From Alphaproteobacteria bacterium (lineage in GTDB: Bacteria; Pseudomonadota; Alphaproteobacteria; Rs-D84), in the NCBI GenBank assembly GCA_016285415.1, contig JAEEQU010000002.1:1-33782 (forward strand): a stretch of DNA of 33,782 nt, written 5' to 3'. The position numbers and the translations under genes were made by a program. Shown one piece after another: positions 25,274 through 32,307 of the stretch; the first letter of the stretch is position 1; every line of letters starts with the position of its first letter. The notes beneath the pieces are model-generated. The model saw only the letters and a list, made by a program, of their open reading frames with translations, was not told the DNA's origin and did no database searches.

Positions 25274-26458
25274 TTACTTTTTAGCAATCAAAATCATAAT
25301 GGAAAGTATCCCCACCGCCGCGGTCACAAACCACACCGCCGATGTTACACCAAACAGTGTAATGCATGCCGCACCAACAATTGGGGCAATCACACTGGGC
25401 AAATTGACACTTGTTCGGAAAACCCCATAAAATCTTGTTTGTTGTGCTTTTTTTGTATTATCAAAAAATAACAAATCGTGTACCGGTTCCATAAATGCCC
25501 CCGAAAATTGCCACAGTATAAATATGGCCAGCAATGGATATCCACTTGCAACAGTTGCCCAAATGGAAAATGCTGCGAAACTGCCAAATCCCAATATTAA
25601 CCATAACTTTTTACCGAATCGCCGCACCAGACGCCCCATCACTTCGGACAATAATAAATACGGGATTATACCGATGGTTAGAACCGTCCCCAATGTATCT
25701 TTGCTAAATCCATTTTCTATGACCACAATGGGTACATATAAAAACCGCATCGCGCGCAGTGAATAAAAACCAAAGTTAATCAAATATGCACGCAACATAC
25801 CTGGGGTTCTGAAAAACAATATTGCATTACGAATCAATGAACGCACTGTGCGTCGCGGACTCATTGGTTTAATTTGTTTGTCTTCTTGGACAATGCGGAA
25901 ATATTTAAAGAACATCCATGCCGCCAAATAAATCGCCGAAGATAAAAAGAACGCCGCCCTGTTACCATGACGTGTTGCAACTATAACCGCCAACATTGGC
26001 GCAAATAGTGCCCCGATATTCGTCCACAGATGATAACGCGAATTAAGGCGCGCCATCCCTGTATCACCCGCAAAATCAGACATAAACAATGGTATCAACA
26101 TCGCAGACAAAGTTATTGCAAAACCACTGGTATAATCCAATACAACAAATGTTCGCGGCAATACCGAAAATCCCATCATGGCGTAACACGCAACCAACAT
26201 TAACAATGCAAAATAGAAAACCTTAACCTTGGAAAACTGGCGGAATATCTCGTTTGCGAACAATGCCACAATCATACAAAACACCGAATAAATCGCGACA
26301 TAAATACCAACAATAGCAGAATTTCTGAATATTTCTAATATAACAAGTGAATAAACCGCATTGTAAATACCATCGGCAAACCCAGTAAACAAACCCAAAT
26401 TTGCAAATGAAAAACCGCTAACCGAACTGCGCGCAGAAATATATTTATCTTTGGCCAT
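25274..26458 (-). CDS. MFS transporter
   Basis: The 394-residue product has about eleven to twelve membrane helices with a central cytoplasmic loop (EDKQIKPMSPRRTVRS, around residue 185), the layout of major facilitator transporters. A charged motif between helices of the N-terminal half (ANEIFRQFSKVKVF) and a matching one in the C-terminal half (GRLVRRFGKKLW) resemble motif A. The substrate is unknown. I chose the ATG at 26456-26458 with GGGGGGA upstream; the longer reading from 26545 would cover the promoter. recA lies 53 bases downstream behind its own promoter. Confidence 0.88.
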   Translation of the reverse strand: MAKDKYISARSSVSGFSFANLGLFTGFADGIYNAVYSLVILEIFRNSAIVGIYVAIYSVFCMIVALFANEIFRQFSKVKVFYFALLMLVACYAMMGFSVLPRTFVVLDYTSGFAITLSAMLIPLFMSDFAGDTGMARLNSRYHLWTNIGALFAPMLAVIVATRHGNRAAFFLSSAIYLAAWMFFKYFRIVQEDKQIKPMSPRRTVRSLIRNAILFFRTPGMLRAYLINFGFYSLRAMRFLYVPIVVIENGFSKDTLGTVLTIGIIPYLLLSEVMGRLVRRFGKKLWLILGFGSFAAFSIWATVASGYPLLAIFILWQFSGAFMEPVHDLLFFDNTKKAQQTRFYGVFRTSVNLPSVIAPIVGAACITLFGVTSAVWFVTAAVGILSIMILIAKK

Positions 26459-26496
26459 AAAAAATCCCCCCAACATACTATTTGGTATTTTTTTAT

Positions 26497-26525
26497 ATGA
26501 TACCACAATTTCGGGGGAATCGCAA
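26497..26525 (-). promoter_or_regulatory. Possible promoter of the MFS gene
   Basis: On the minus strand TTGCGA (26520-26525) and TATCAT (26497-26502) are separated by 17 bases. It begins directly after the secB terminator tail, about 39 bases before the MFS start. Confidence 0.4.
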
Positions 26526-26530
26526 AGGCA

Positions 26531-26557
26531 CAAAAAACGCACCAAATGGTGCGTTTT
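26531..26557 (-). terminator. Rho-independent terminator after secB
   Basis: A ten-base-pair stem AAAACGCACC / GGTGCGTTTT (26534-26543 and 26548-26557) has a four-base loop. On the minus strand it ends in a run of six T residues. It starts three bases past the secB stop. Confidence 0.88.
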
Positions 26558-26559
26558 AA

Positions 26560-26997
26560 TTATTTTGCTTCTTGCTTTTGATTTCTTTTTTCATACAAAT
26601 CTGCAAAATCAACCTGTTGCATCGCAAATGGTGGGAATCCAGATTCCGCAGTCAAACGCGTTACCAATGCACGAACCGCCGGGAACAACAATGTCGGAAC
26701 ATCAATCAACAAAGTCCGTTTCTTTGCATCTTCGTCTTTTTCTTCTTCCATCTGAACAAGGCCAGAATATGTCGCCTCTATTAAAAAGATAGATTTCCCA
26801 TCTGCTTTTAATTTGGAATGAATTTTTGTAATCAAATCAACCATAAACAGATTCTTTTCAGATCCTTTGACCTGCATATCTATATTGATTTCCAATTCTG
26901 CCTGACCATTGTCCTGCTTAAAGAACAAATCTGGTACGTTTGGGCTTTCAAAAGAGATGTCTTTCAAAAATTGAGATATGATATTGAACTTTGCCAT
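26560..26997 (-). CDS. secB: Export chaperone SecB
   Basis: SecB is a tetrameric cytoplasmic chaperone that holds precursors unfolded and delivers them to SecA. The 145-residue product has the family pattern: early VKDISFESPN-like segment (here LKDISFESPN), the strand IEATYSGLVQ, LLFPAVRALVTRLTAESGFPPF and the VDFADLYEKR helix near the end. Length is normal. An AAAGGAG site precedes the ATG. SecB is widespread in Proteobacteria and rare elsewhere, so it helps place the organism. It is a single-gene unit between a promoter and a terminator, divergent from mltA. Confidence 0.95.
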   Translation of the reverse strand: MAKFNIISQFLKDISFESPNVPDLFFKQDNGQAELEINIDMQVKGSEKNLFMVDLITKIHSKLKADGKSIFLIEATYSGLVQMEEEKDEDAKKRTLLIDVPTLLFPAVRALVTRLTAESGFPPFAMQQVDFADLYEKRNQKQEAK

Positions 26998-27033
26998 TAC
27001 GATTGCTCCTTTTTTTATGACCAGTTTTATGAT

Positions 27034-27061
27034 AATATAACACTAAAGAGGAATTTTACAA
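27034..27061 (-). promoter_or_regulatory. Possible secB promoter
   Basis: On the minus strand TTGTAA (27056-27061) and TATATT (27034-27039) are separated by 16 bases, 36 bases before the secB start. It lies in the 82-base divergent gap with mltA, for which I could see only a weak promoter. Confidence 0.35.
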
Positions 27062-27079
27062 GTGGGGGAGACAAATAAA

Positions 27080-28186
27080 ATGAAATACAAGTTTCCAAGG
27101 GTTATTTTTCGTGGTCTAAGTGCCATATTTTTAGGTGTTTTATTAACTTCGTGCGATTTATCCACCCCGACACATACTGGTAACGATTCGGTATTTCCAT
27201 CGGGTAATTTGCGCGCTGTTTCGTATTCGGAACTGCCTGATTGGGACAAAGACGATGTCAGATATGCACTTCAGGCATTTCGCAATTCATGTAAAGCAAA
27301 AATACAATACAATGGTCGCGTAATCCCCGACCGCGCATTATTTGAAGAAAAATGCAATATGTTACCCAGTGCCAGTGCCGACAATGCAACTGTGCGGGCA
27401 TGGTTTGAATCAAACTTTCAACCATACAAAGTATTTAATGAAAATGGCGGGTCCAAGGGAACATATACCGGATACTATTCACCGGTTATCCCAGGGTGCC
27501 GAACCAAAACCGCCGAATGCAATGAACCATTGATGGGCATTCCGACCGACGGCACAAACTTCAAAGGCGTACCAAAGAAAAAGATTGTTGAAAATAAAAT
27601 TGGGCGCGTTCTGTATTGGGCGAATATCGTTGATGTTCAAAATATTCAAATCCAAGGCAGTGGTATGTTAAAATTGTCCGATGGCAAAATGGTTAAATTA
27701 AACTTTGCCGCGGTAAACGATATGCCATTTAAATCCATTGGTGAACAATTGCGTAATCGTGGTATTCGACCCGAAGGTGGCTATTCTGCCGATGCCGTAT
27801 GGAAACATTTAAAGAAAAATCCAAAACTTGCTAAAGAAGTTATATACAACAACCCACGCTATGTATATTTCTATGAATCTGTGCCACCAGATGTGATTGG
27901 AAAACTTGGGACACCGCTTTCAAAAATACGCAGTGTTGCAATGGATGATTCGCTGTATACATTGGGATTGCCCGTGTACATCAATACGAACCTTTCCAAC
28001 GGCCAAAAATTTAGACGTCTTATGATTGCCCAAGATACCGGCAGTGCAATCCGCGGTTGGATACGTGCTGACATATTCTTTGGCAAAGGTGACGAAGCAT
28101 ACAATTATGCCCACGGTCAACATGCCCAGGGCGAAATGTATATCCTTATGCCAAAAGAATATAGTTATGTCAAACCAAGAAAATAA
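27080..28186 (+). CDS. mltA: Membrane-bound lytic transglycosylase MltA
   Basis: MltA cuts the glycan strands of peptidoglycan between MurNAc and GlcNAc, leaving 1,6-anhydro ends. The 368-residue product is a lipoprotein: a basic start, a hydrophobic stretch and lipobox LTSC at about residues 24-27. The MltA domain includes YTGYYSPVIPGCRT. The C-terminal 3D domain, named for its three Asp, is clear in AQDTGSAIRGWIRADIFFGKGDEA, with the presumed catalytic Asp there. I chose ATG at 27080 behind GGGGGAG; a GTG at 27062 would add six residues containing the ribosome site. It begins an operon with the DUF721 and ruvC genes. Confidence 0.93.
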   Translation: MKYKFPRVIFRGLSAIFLGVLLTSCDLSTPTHTGNDSVFPSGNLRAVSYSELPDWDKDDVRYALQAFRNSCKAKIQYNGRVIPDRALFEEKCNMLPSASADNATVRAWFESNFQPYKVFNENGGSKGTYTGYYSPVIPGCRTKTAECNEPLMGIPTDGTNFKGVPKKKIVENKIGRVLYWANIVDVQNIQIQGSGMLKLSDGKMVKLNFAAVNDMPFKSIGEQLRNRGIRPEGGYSADAVWKHLKKNPKLAKEVIYNNPRYVYFYESVPPDVIGKLGTPLSKIRSVAMDDSLYTLGLPVYINTNLSNGQKFRRLMIAQDTGSAIRGWIRADIFFGKGDEAYNYAHGQHAQGEMYILMPKEYSYVKPRK

Positions 28187-28502
28187 ATTTGATCCAAATG
28201 AACGCGCCGCACGTCCGCAAACAATTGCCGGCGTGTTGGGTCGTTTTTTCAAACGAATTGGTGTGCGTGCATCTGATTCTGATTTGGTCGCACGCTGGCC
28301 AGATATAATCGGCCCAGAAATATCAAATTTGGCATCTATTTGCGCAGTAAAAAAAACACGTTCTGGTGGATACAATATTGTTTTACGGCCAAAAAATCCG
28401 GCGCATACACTAAAATTATCGTATATGACCGAAGAAATAAAAAAGAAGATAAATAATTATTTTGGATCCACCTGCGTTGAAAAAATAACATTCAGGAAAT
28501 AA
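28167..28502 (+). CDS. DUF721 / DciA-like protein
   Basis: The 111-residue product consists mostly of a DUF721 domain: ARPQTIAGVLGRFFKRIG at the start, then VARWPDIIGPEISNLAS, which is the family signature, and a strand-rich C-terminal half ending KITFRK. DciA, the best studied member, loads the replicative helicase DnaB in bacteria lacking DnaC or DnaI. Because DUF721 is broader than DciA, I call it DciA-like. The start ATG overlaps the end of mltA by 20 bases in another frame; a longer reading from 28026 would run deep into mltA. It ends two bases before ruvC. Confidence 0.83.
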   Translation: MSNQENKFDPNERAARPQTIAGVLGRFFKRIGVRASDSDLVARWPDIIGPEISNLASICAVKKTRSGGYNIVLRPKNPAHTLKLSYMTEEIKKKINNYFGSTCVEKITFRK

Positions 28503-28504
28503 AT

Positions 28505-28996
28505 ATGGCAACACGCATTTTGGGCATAGACCCAGGGCTTTTACATACAGGTTGGGCGGTAATTGATACCGCCGGTTCATCCCGTCATTATGTGGCCAGT
28601 GGTGTTATATTACCCAAGAAAACTGGTCCACTGGCCGAACGTCTTGCCATTATTTTTAACGAGGTTTCAAAACTCTGCGATACATTTTCGCCAAATGAAT
28701 GCAGTATGGAAATAACCTTTGTAAATAAAAACCCAACAACAACACTTATACTTGGACATGCACGCGCCGCGGCAATGGTTGCTATTGCGGTCAAAGAGAT
28801 TCCGATATCTGAATACGAACCAAATCGCATAAAAAAGATTTTAACAGGCGGTGGACATGCCGACAAAACGGCGGTTGATAAAATGGTACGTATATTATTG
28901 CCAACGGCGAATCCGAAAACCGCGGACGAAAGCGATGCTATCGCAATCGCATTGGCCCACGCAAACACAACAAACTTCGCAAAATTTATTTCATAA
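28505..28996 (+). CDS. ruvC: Holliday junction resolvase RuvC
   Basis: RuvC nicks opposite strands of a Holliday junction as a dimer bound to RuvAB. The 163-residue product has the RNase H-like fold with acidic residues in order: Asp8 in GIDPGLLHTGW, Glu in SMEITFVNKNP, and the final pair DESD before AIAIALAH. These match the E. coli D7, E66, D138, D141 set. The Gly-Gly-His region TGGGHADKTAV fits the usual AxK motif. It is last in the mltA operon, far from ruvA (30394) and separated from it by two genes. ruvB is not in the window. Confidence 0.95.
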   Translation: MATRILGIDPGLLHTGWAVIDTAGSSRHYVASGVILPKKTGPLAERLAIIFNEVSKLCDTFSPNECSMEITFVNKNPTTTLILGHARAAAMVAIAVKEIPISEYEPNRIKKILTGGGHADKTAVDKMVRILLPTANPKTADESDAIAIALAHANTTNFAKFIS

Positions 28997-29036
28997 CAAA
29001 ACTTTTTATATCATCATTTATTTTTTGCTTAAAATA

Positions 29037-29065
29037 TTGACAATTTGTATAATTTGTCTTATATT
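29037..29065 (+). promoter_or_regulatory. Near-consensus promoter of the 152-residue gene
   Basis: TTGACA (29037-29042) and TATATT (29060-29065) are separated by exactly 17 bases, 52 bases before the ATG. The -35 is perfect and the -10 differs from TATAAT at one position. A second TATAAT lies at 29090-29095 without a good -35. Confidence 0.6.
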
Positions 29066-29117
29066 ACAATTATACGAAACAGAAACTAGTATAATTTTAT
29101 AACAAAGGGAGTAGAAA

Positions 29118-29576
29118 ATGGCAAAAATACAAGAAATTGGTTTTCACGCAACATTTTTAGTTCCAACCTATGATTTAGGTGATAAAACAAGATTTATTAC
29201 CACCCAAAACGCATATTCAATTGATAACAAAGCTTATAAATCAATAGATGTTTGGCTGATTCAGGCTGTTGAAGGTCAAGAAACAGAATCTATGTTACAA
29301 TCTTTAAGACAAGAACAATTAAATGGCGAAAAAGAAATACGACGCACAAAAAAAGACGCAAGTTTACCTGCATACGAAAAAGATAAAAGAATAGGTTTTC
29401 TTAGACATTATGCAAAACTGATGAAAACCTATTTAACAGATTATTATCGTGGCGATATGCAACACACGCCAGATCCAGAATTTATAGATATTGCAAAATC
29501 TAATCTGGCCACCATAAATTGTAATGTGGACAAGGCAATATATTTATGTGGAATAAGTCATCTTATTGAACGATAA
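29118..29576 (+). CDS. Hypothetical protein (152 residues)
   Basis: I do not recognise this protein. It is soluble, and the first 60 residues read like mixed strands (IGFHATFLVPTYDLGDKTRF). The middle (about 65-100) is highly charged and helical, rich in Gln, Glu, Lys and Arg, possibly a short coiled coil. The last third contains two Cys, in INCNVD and YLCGIS. It has a strong ribosome site (AAAGGGAG) and a near-consensus promoter, and it is flanked downstream by a strong terminator, so it is a self-contained transcription unit, probably well expressed. Confidence 0.78.
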   Translation: MAKIQEIGFHATFLVPTYDLGDKTRFITTQNAYSIDNKAYKSIDVWLIQAVEGQETESMLQSLRQEQLNGEKEIRRTKKDASLPAYEKDKRIGFLRHYAKLMKTYLTDYYRGDMQHTPDPEFIDIAKSNLATINCNVDKAIYLCGISHLIER

Positions 29577-29605
29577 AAAGCGGGCGCAAATGCGCCCGTT
29601 TTTTT
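29575..29605. terminator. Bidirectional terminator between the 152-residue gene and yebC
   Basis: Stem CGGGCGCA / TGCGCCCG (29581-29588 and 29591-29598) with a two-base loop, followed by seven T on the plus strand. Five A before it give a T run on the minus strand. It can end both converging genes. Confidence 0.9.
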
Positions 29606-29623
29606 ATCATACCAACCACTAAA

Positions 29624-30340
29624 TTATGCCGCGGCGGTAAATACTTTTTGAACATCGTCGTTGGCATCCAATGCATCAACAAGACGTTCAACTTTTTCCC
29701 ATGTTTCTTCATCAACATCCATCGGCATATTTGGAATCCATGTCAATTCCGCGCTTTCTGGTTCACCCAAAACATCTGCGATTTTCTTTTGAACATTCAT
29801 AAAATCGTCTGGTTTTGTTGTGATGATAAAACCCTCTTCGGTTGTTTCCAAATTATCTGCATCCGCGTCCATAATGATTTCCATCATTTCATCTTCGGTT
29901 TTACCAATAGACGATGGATACAAAATTTGGCCGGCACGTGTGAACATAAATGCAACACTGCCCTCTTCGCCCATATTACCACCATGCTTGGAAAAGATAT
30001 TACGAACCTCTGGCACGGTGCGACGTGGATTATCGGTTAATGCCTCTACAATAATTGGCACTGCACCTGGACCGTAACCTTCGTACCGAACAGAAACATA
30101 ACTTTCGGTATTTGAACCCGATGCCTTTTCAATTGCACGTTTAATATTATCATTCGGCATAGAATTTTTACGTGCCTGTAAAATAGCCAAACGTAGGCGC
30201 GGGTTATTATCGGGATTTTTATCACCCAATTTCGCCGCCATAGTAATTTCACGCGCCAATTTTGTAAACAAACCACTGCGCGCTGCATCCGCCAGCCCCT
30301 TTTTGTGCTGAATATTATGCCATTTGCTGTGTCCACTCAT
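29624..30340 (-). CDS. yebC: YebC/TACO1-family protein
   Basis: YebC-family proteins act as translation factors that ease ribosome stalling at proline-rich stretches, and some were described as transcription regulators. The 238-residue product has the family opening MSGHSKWHNIQHKKGLADAARSGLFTKL, the KNSMPNDNIKRAIEKASG segment, YEGYGPGAVPIIVEALTDN, and a final domain with an acidic surface. Length is normal. In many Proteobacteria yebC stands just before ruvC and ruvA; here it is next to ruvA but on the opposite strand. Confidence 0.95.
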   Translation of the reverse strand: MSGHSKWHNIQHKKGLADAARSGLFTKLAREITMAAKLGDKNPDNNPRLRLAILQARKNSMPNDNIKRAIEKASGSNTESYVSVRYEGYGPGAVPIIVEALTDNPRRTVPEVRNIFSKHGGNMGEEGSVAFMFTRAGQILYPSSIGKTEDEMMEIIMDADADNLETTEEGFIITTKPDDFMNVQKKIADVLGEPESAELTWIPNMPMDVDEETWEKVERLVDALDANDDVQKVFTAAA

Positions 30341-30343
30341 AAT

Positions 30344-30372
30344 TTGACCTTTTTATTTTATTAGATTAAAAT
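30344..30372 (+). promoter_or_regulatory. Likely promoter of ruvA-mnmE
   Basis: TTGACC (30344-30349) and TAAAAT (30367-30372) are separated by 17 bases, 21 bases before the ruvA ATG. It overlaps the candidate yebC promoter on the other strand. Confidence 0.45.
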
Positions 30373-30393
30373 AACTGGGATAAAGGATAGCAA
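30365..30393 (-). promoter_or_regulatory. Possible yebC promoter
   Basis: On the minus strand TTGCTA (30388-30393) and TTTAAT (30365-30370) are separated by 17 bases. It lies back to back with, and overlaps, the ruvA promoter within the 53-base gap. Confidence 0.35.
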
Positions 30394-30969
30394 ATGATTG
30401 GAAAATTGCAAGGCATTGTTGATTATATTGGCGATGGGTTCATTATTTTGATGGCGGGTCCCGTTGGATATCGGGTCTATACCCCAGAAACATTGACCCC
30501 AAAAGCTACCGTTACCCTGTGGATTGAAACAATTGTCCGCGAAGATTCAATTCGTCTATTTGGGTTTTCTGCGCTTGCCGGGAAAAACCTGTTTAATATG
30601 CTGACCAGTGTATCTGGTGTTGGTCCAAAGGTTGCATTGGCAATTATGGGGACAATCAAAACCGATACATTGATGACCGCAATTGCAACAGGGGATGCAA
30701 AAACTATCGCAACCGCCCCAGGCGTTGGCAAAAAAATGGCCGAAAAGATTATTGTTGAATTAAAATCCAAGGTCGGCGGCGCATCATTTGATTTTGGTGC
30801 ATCCGATTCGGGTGGCGCGTTGCCTGATTTGCTGTCTGCATTAGAATCGTTGGGATATCGCCGTATGGATATTGTTGAAATGGCGCAGAAACTGGTTGCA
30901 CAAAATCCAGATGCCGACATATCAAAACTTGTTCCAATGGCATTAAAGGAAATCAGTGGCAATAAATAA
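30394..30969 (+). CDS. ruvA: Holliday junction branch migration protein RuvA
   Basis: RuvA tetramers clamp the Holliday junction and recruit the RuvB motor. The 191-residue product has the N-terminal OB fold (MIGKLQGIVDYIGDG), then helix-hairpin-helix motifs visible in VSGVGPKVALAIMG and APGVGKKMAEKIIVELKSKVG. A linker follows, and a C-terminal three-helix domain contacts RuvB (LPDLLSALESLGYRRMDI). An AAAGGA site precedes the ATG. Its stop overlaps the mnmE ATG by one base, in the position where ruvB would normally be expected. Confidence 0.95.
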   Translation: MIGKLQGIVDYIGDGFIILMAGPVGYRVYTPETLTPKATVTLWIETIVREDSIRLFGFSALAGKNLFNMLTSVSGVGPKVALAIMGTIKTDTLMTAIATGDAKTIATAPGVGKKMAEKIIVELKSKVGGASFDFGASDSGGALPDLLSALESLGYRRMDIVEMAQKLVAQNPDADISKLVPMALKEISGNK

Positions 30970-32267
30970 TGACAAATAACGACACAATTTTTGCACTATC
31001 AAGTGGACGCGGAAAATCTGGCGTTGCGGTGATTCGTATTTCTGGGGATAATCTTGAACCTTTTGCCGAAAAAATTATTGGCCACACGCCAGTACCACGG
31101 CATGCGTATTTTACGAACCTGACCGACGATATGGGCGAAATAATTGACCAATGTGTTGTTCTATACTTTGCCGCACCAAACAGTTTTACCGGCACCGATA
31201 TTATTGAAATTCAATCACATGGTGCACCGGCGGTAATACTTAAAATATTTGAATTTCTGCGTGGGTCTGGCATGCGCATTGCAACGCCCGGCGAATTTTC
31301 ACGTCGCGCATTTTATAATGGTAAAATGGATTTATCAGATGTTGACGGTCTGGTCGCACTATTAGATGCACAAACCGACAAACAACGCATCAGTGCATTA
31401 AAATCTATGATGGGCGGCGACAGTGATATTTATACCGAATGGCGCAATCAAATGTTAAAAATATCGGCATACGCCGCCGCCATGACAGATTATAATTCAG
31501 ACGATTTACCTGGTGATATAGACACAACAATTAACGAACATATAAAAACGCTCTATACGGCGGTATCTGCCGCATTGGGCAAATATAAAACATCACGCGC
31601 AATTACATGCGGGATTAATATCGCAATTGTCGGCGAAACAAATGTTGGTAAATCATCACTGTTTAATCGTATTGTTGGTTCTGCCCGTGCAATTGTATCT
31701 GATATTCCGGGAACCACGCGCGATGTCGTGTCGGCGACAATGGATATCGGTGGATATATGGTAAATATATCCGATACGGCGGGTATTCGTGATGCAACCG
31801 ATACAATTGAACGAATCGGCATAGAACGTACCGCATCAGAAATTGAAAATGCCGATATAGTGATTCATGTAATAAATCCAAACGATAAATATACCAAGAT
31901 TAAATCGGATGAAATCTTGGTTATAAATAAATCGGATACAACCAACATACATAATTTTGATGATGCAATTTATACGTCGGCAAAAACAGGCGATGGCGTT
32001 GCCGATTTAATGTCAGAAATCAAAAATCGTATAACCCAGATAACAGGAAACGGCGAATCGGTTTTAATGATAAATGCCCGCACATACGACCTTGTCAAAA
32101 CCGCCGCAGACGAATTAAAGAACGCGATGGAACTATCAAATGGCGATTACGATATCTTGTCCGAACATGTCCGCTATGCCGCCGACGCAATCGGCAAAAT
32201 ACTTGGGGTCATCGGCACAAACGAAGTACTGGATATGACATTTTCACAATTATGTTTGGGGAAATAA
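30969..32267 (+). CDS. mnmE: tRNA modification GTPase MnmE
   Basis: MnmE and MnmG install the cmnm5 group on wobble uridines of certain tRNAs. The 432-residue product has the folate-binding N-terminal domain (DTIFALSSGRGKSGVAVIRISG) and a helical domain. The inserted G domain carries P-loop GETNVGKSS, GTTRDVV, DTAGIRD and NKSD. The C-terminus ends LCLGK, retaining the Cys of the family's C(I/L/V)GK ending. Length is slightly short of 450. It is co-translated with ruvA, and a strong terminator follows directly. Confidence 0.96.
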   Translation: MTNNDTIFALSSGRGKSGVAVIRISGDNLEPFAEKIIGHTPVPRHAYFTNLTDDMGEIIDQCVVLYFAAPNSFTGTDIIEIQSHGAPAVILKIFEFLRGSGMRIATPGEFSRRAFYNGKMDLSDVDGLVALLDAQTDKQRISALKSMMGGDSDIYTEWRNQMLKISAYAAAMTDYNSDDLPGDIDTTINEHIKTLYTAVSAALGKYKTSRAITCGINIAIVGETNVGKSSLFNRIVGSARAIVSDIPGTTRDVVSATMDIGGYMVNISDTAGIRDATDTIERIGIERTASEIENADIVIHVINPNDKYTKIKSDEILVINKSDTTNIHNFDDAIYTSAKTGDGVADLMSEIKNRITQITGNGESVLMINARTYDLVKTAADELKNAMELSNGDYDILSEHVRYAADAIGKILGVIGTNEVLDMTFSQLCLGK

Positions 32268-32294
32268 AAAACGGTCGCAATCTGCGACCGTTTT
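32266..32294. terminator. Bidirectional terminator between mnmE and the AMP-forming ligase
   Basis: Stem ACGGTCGCA / TGCGACCGT (32271-32279 and 32283-32291) with loop ATC, extended by A-T pairs on both sides. It ends in a T run on either strand, serving both converging genes. Confidence 0.88.
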
Positions 32295-32307
32295 CACTAA
32301 CCACCCT

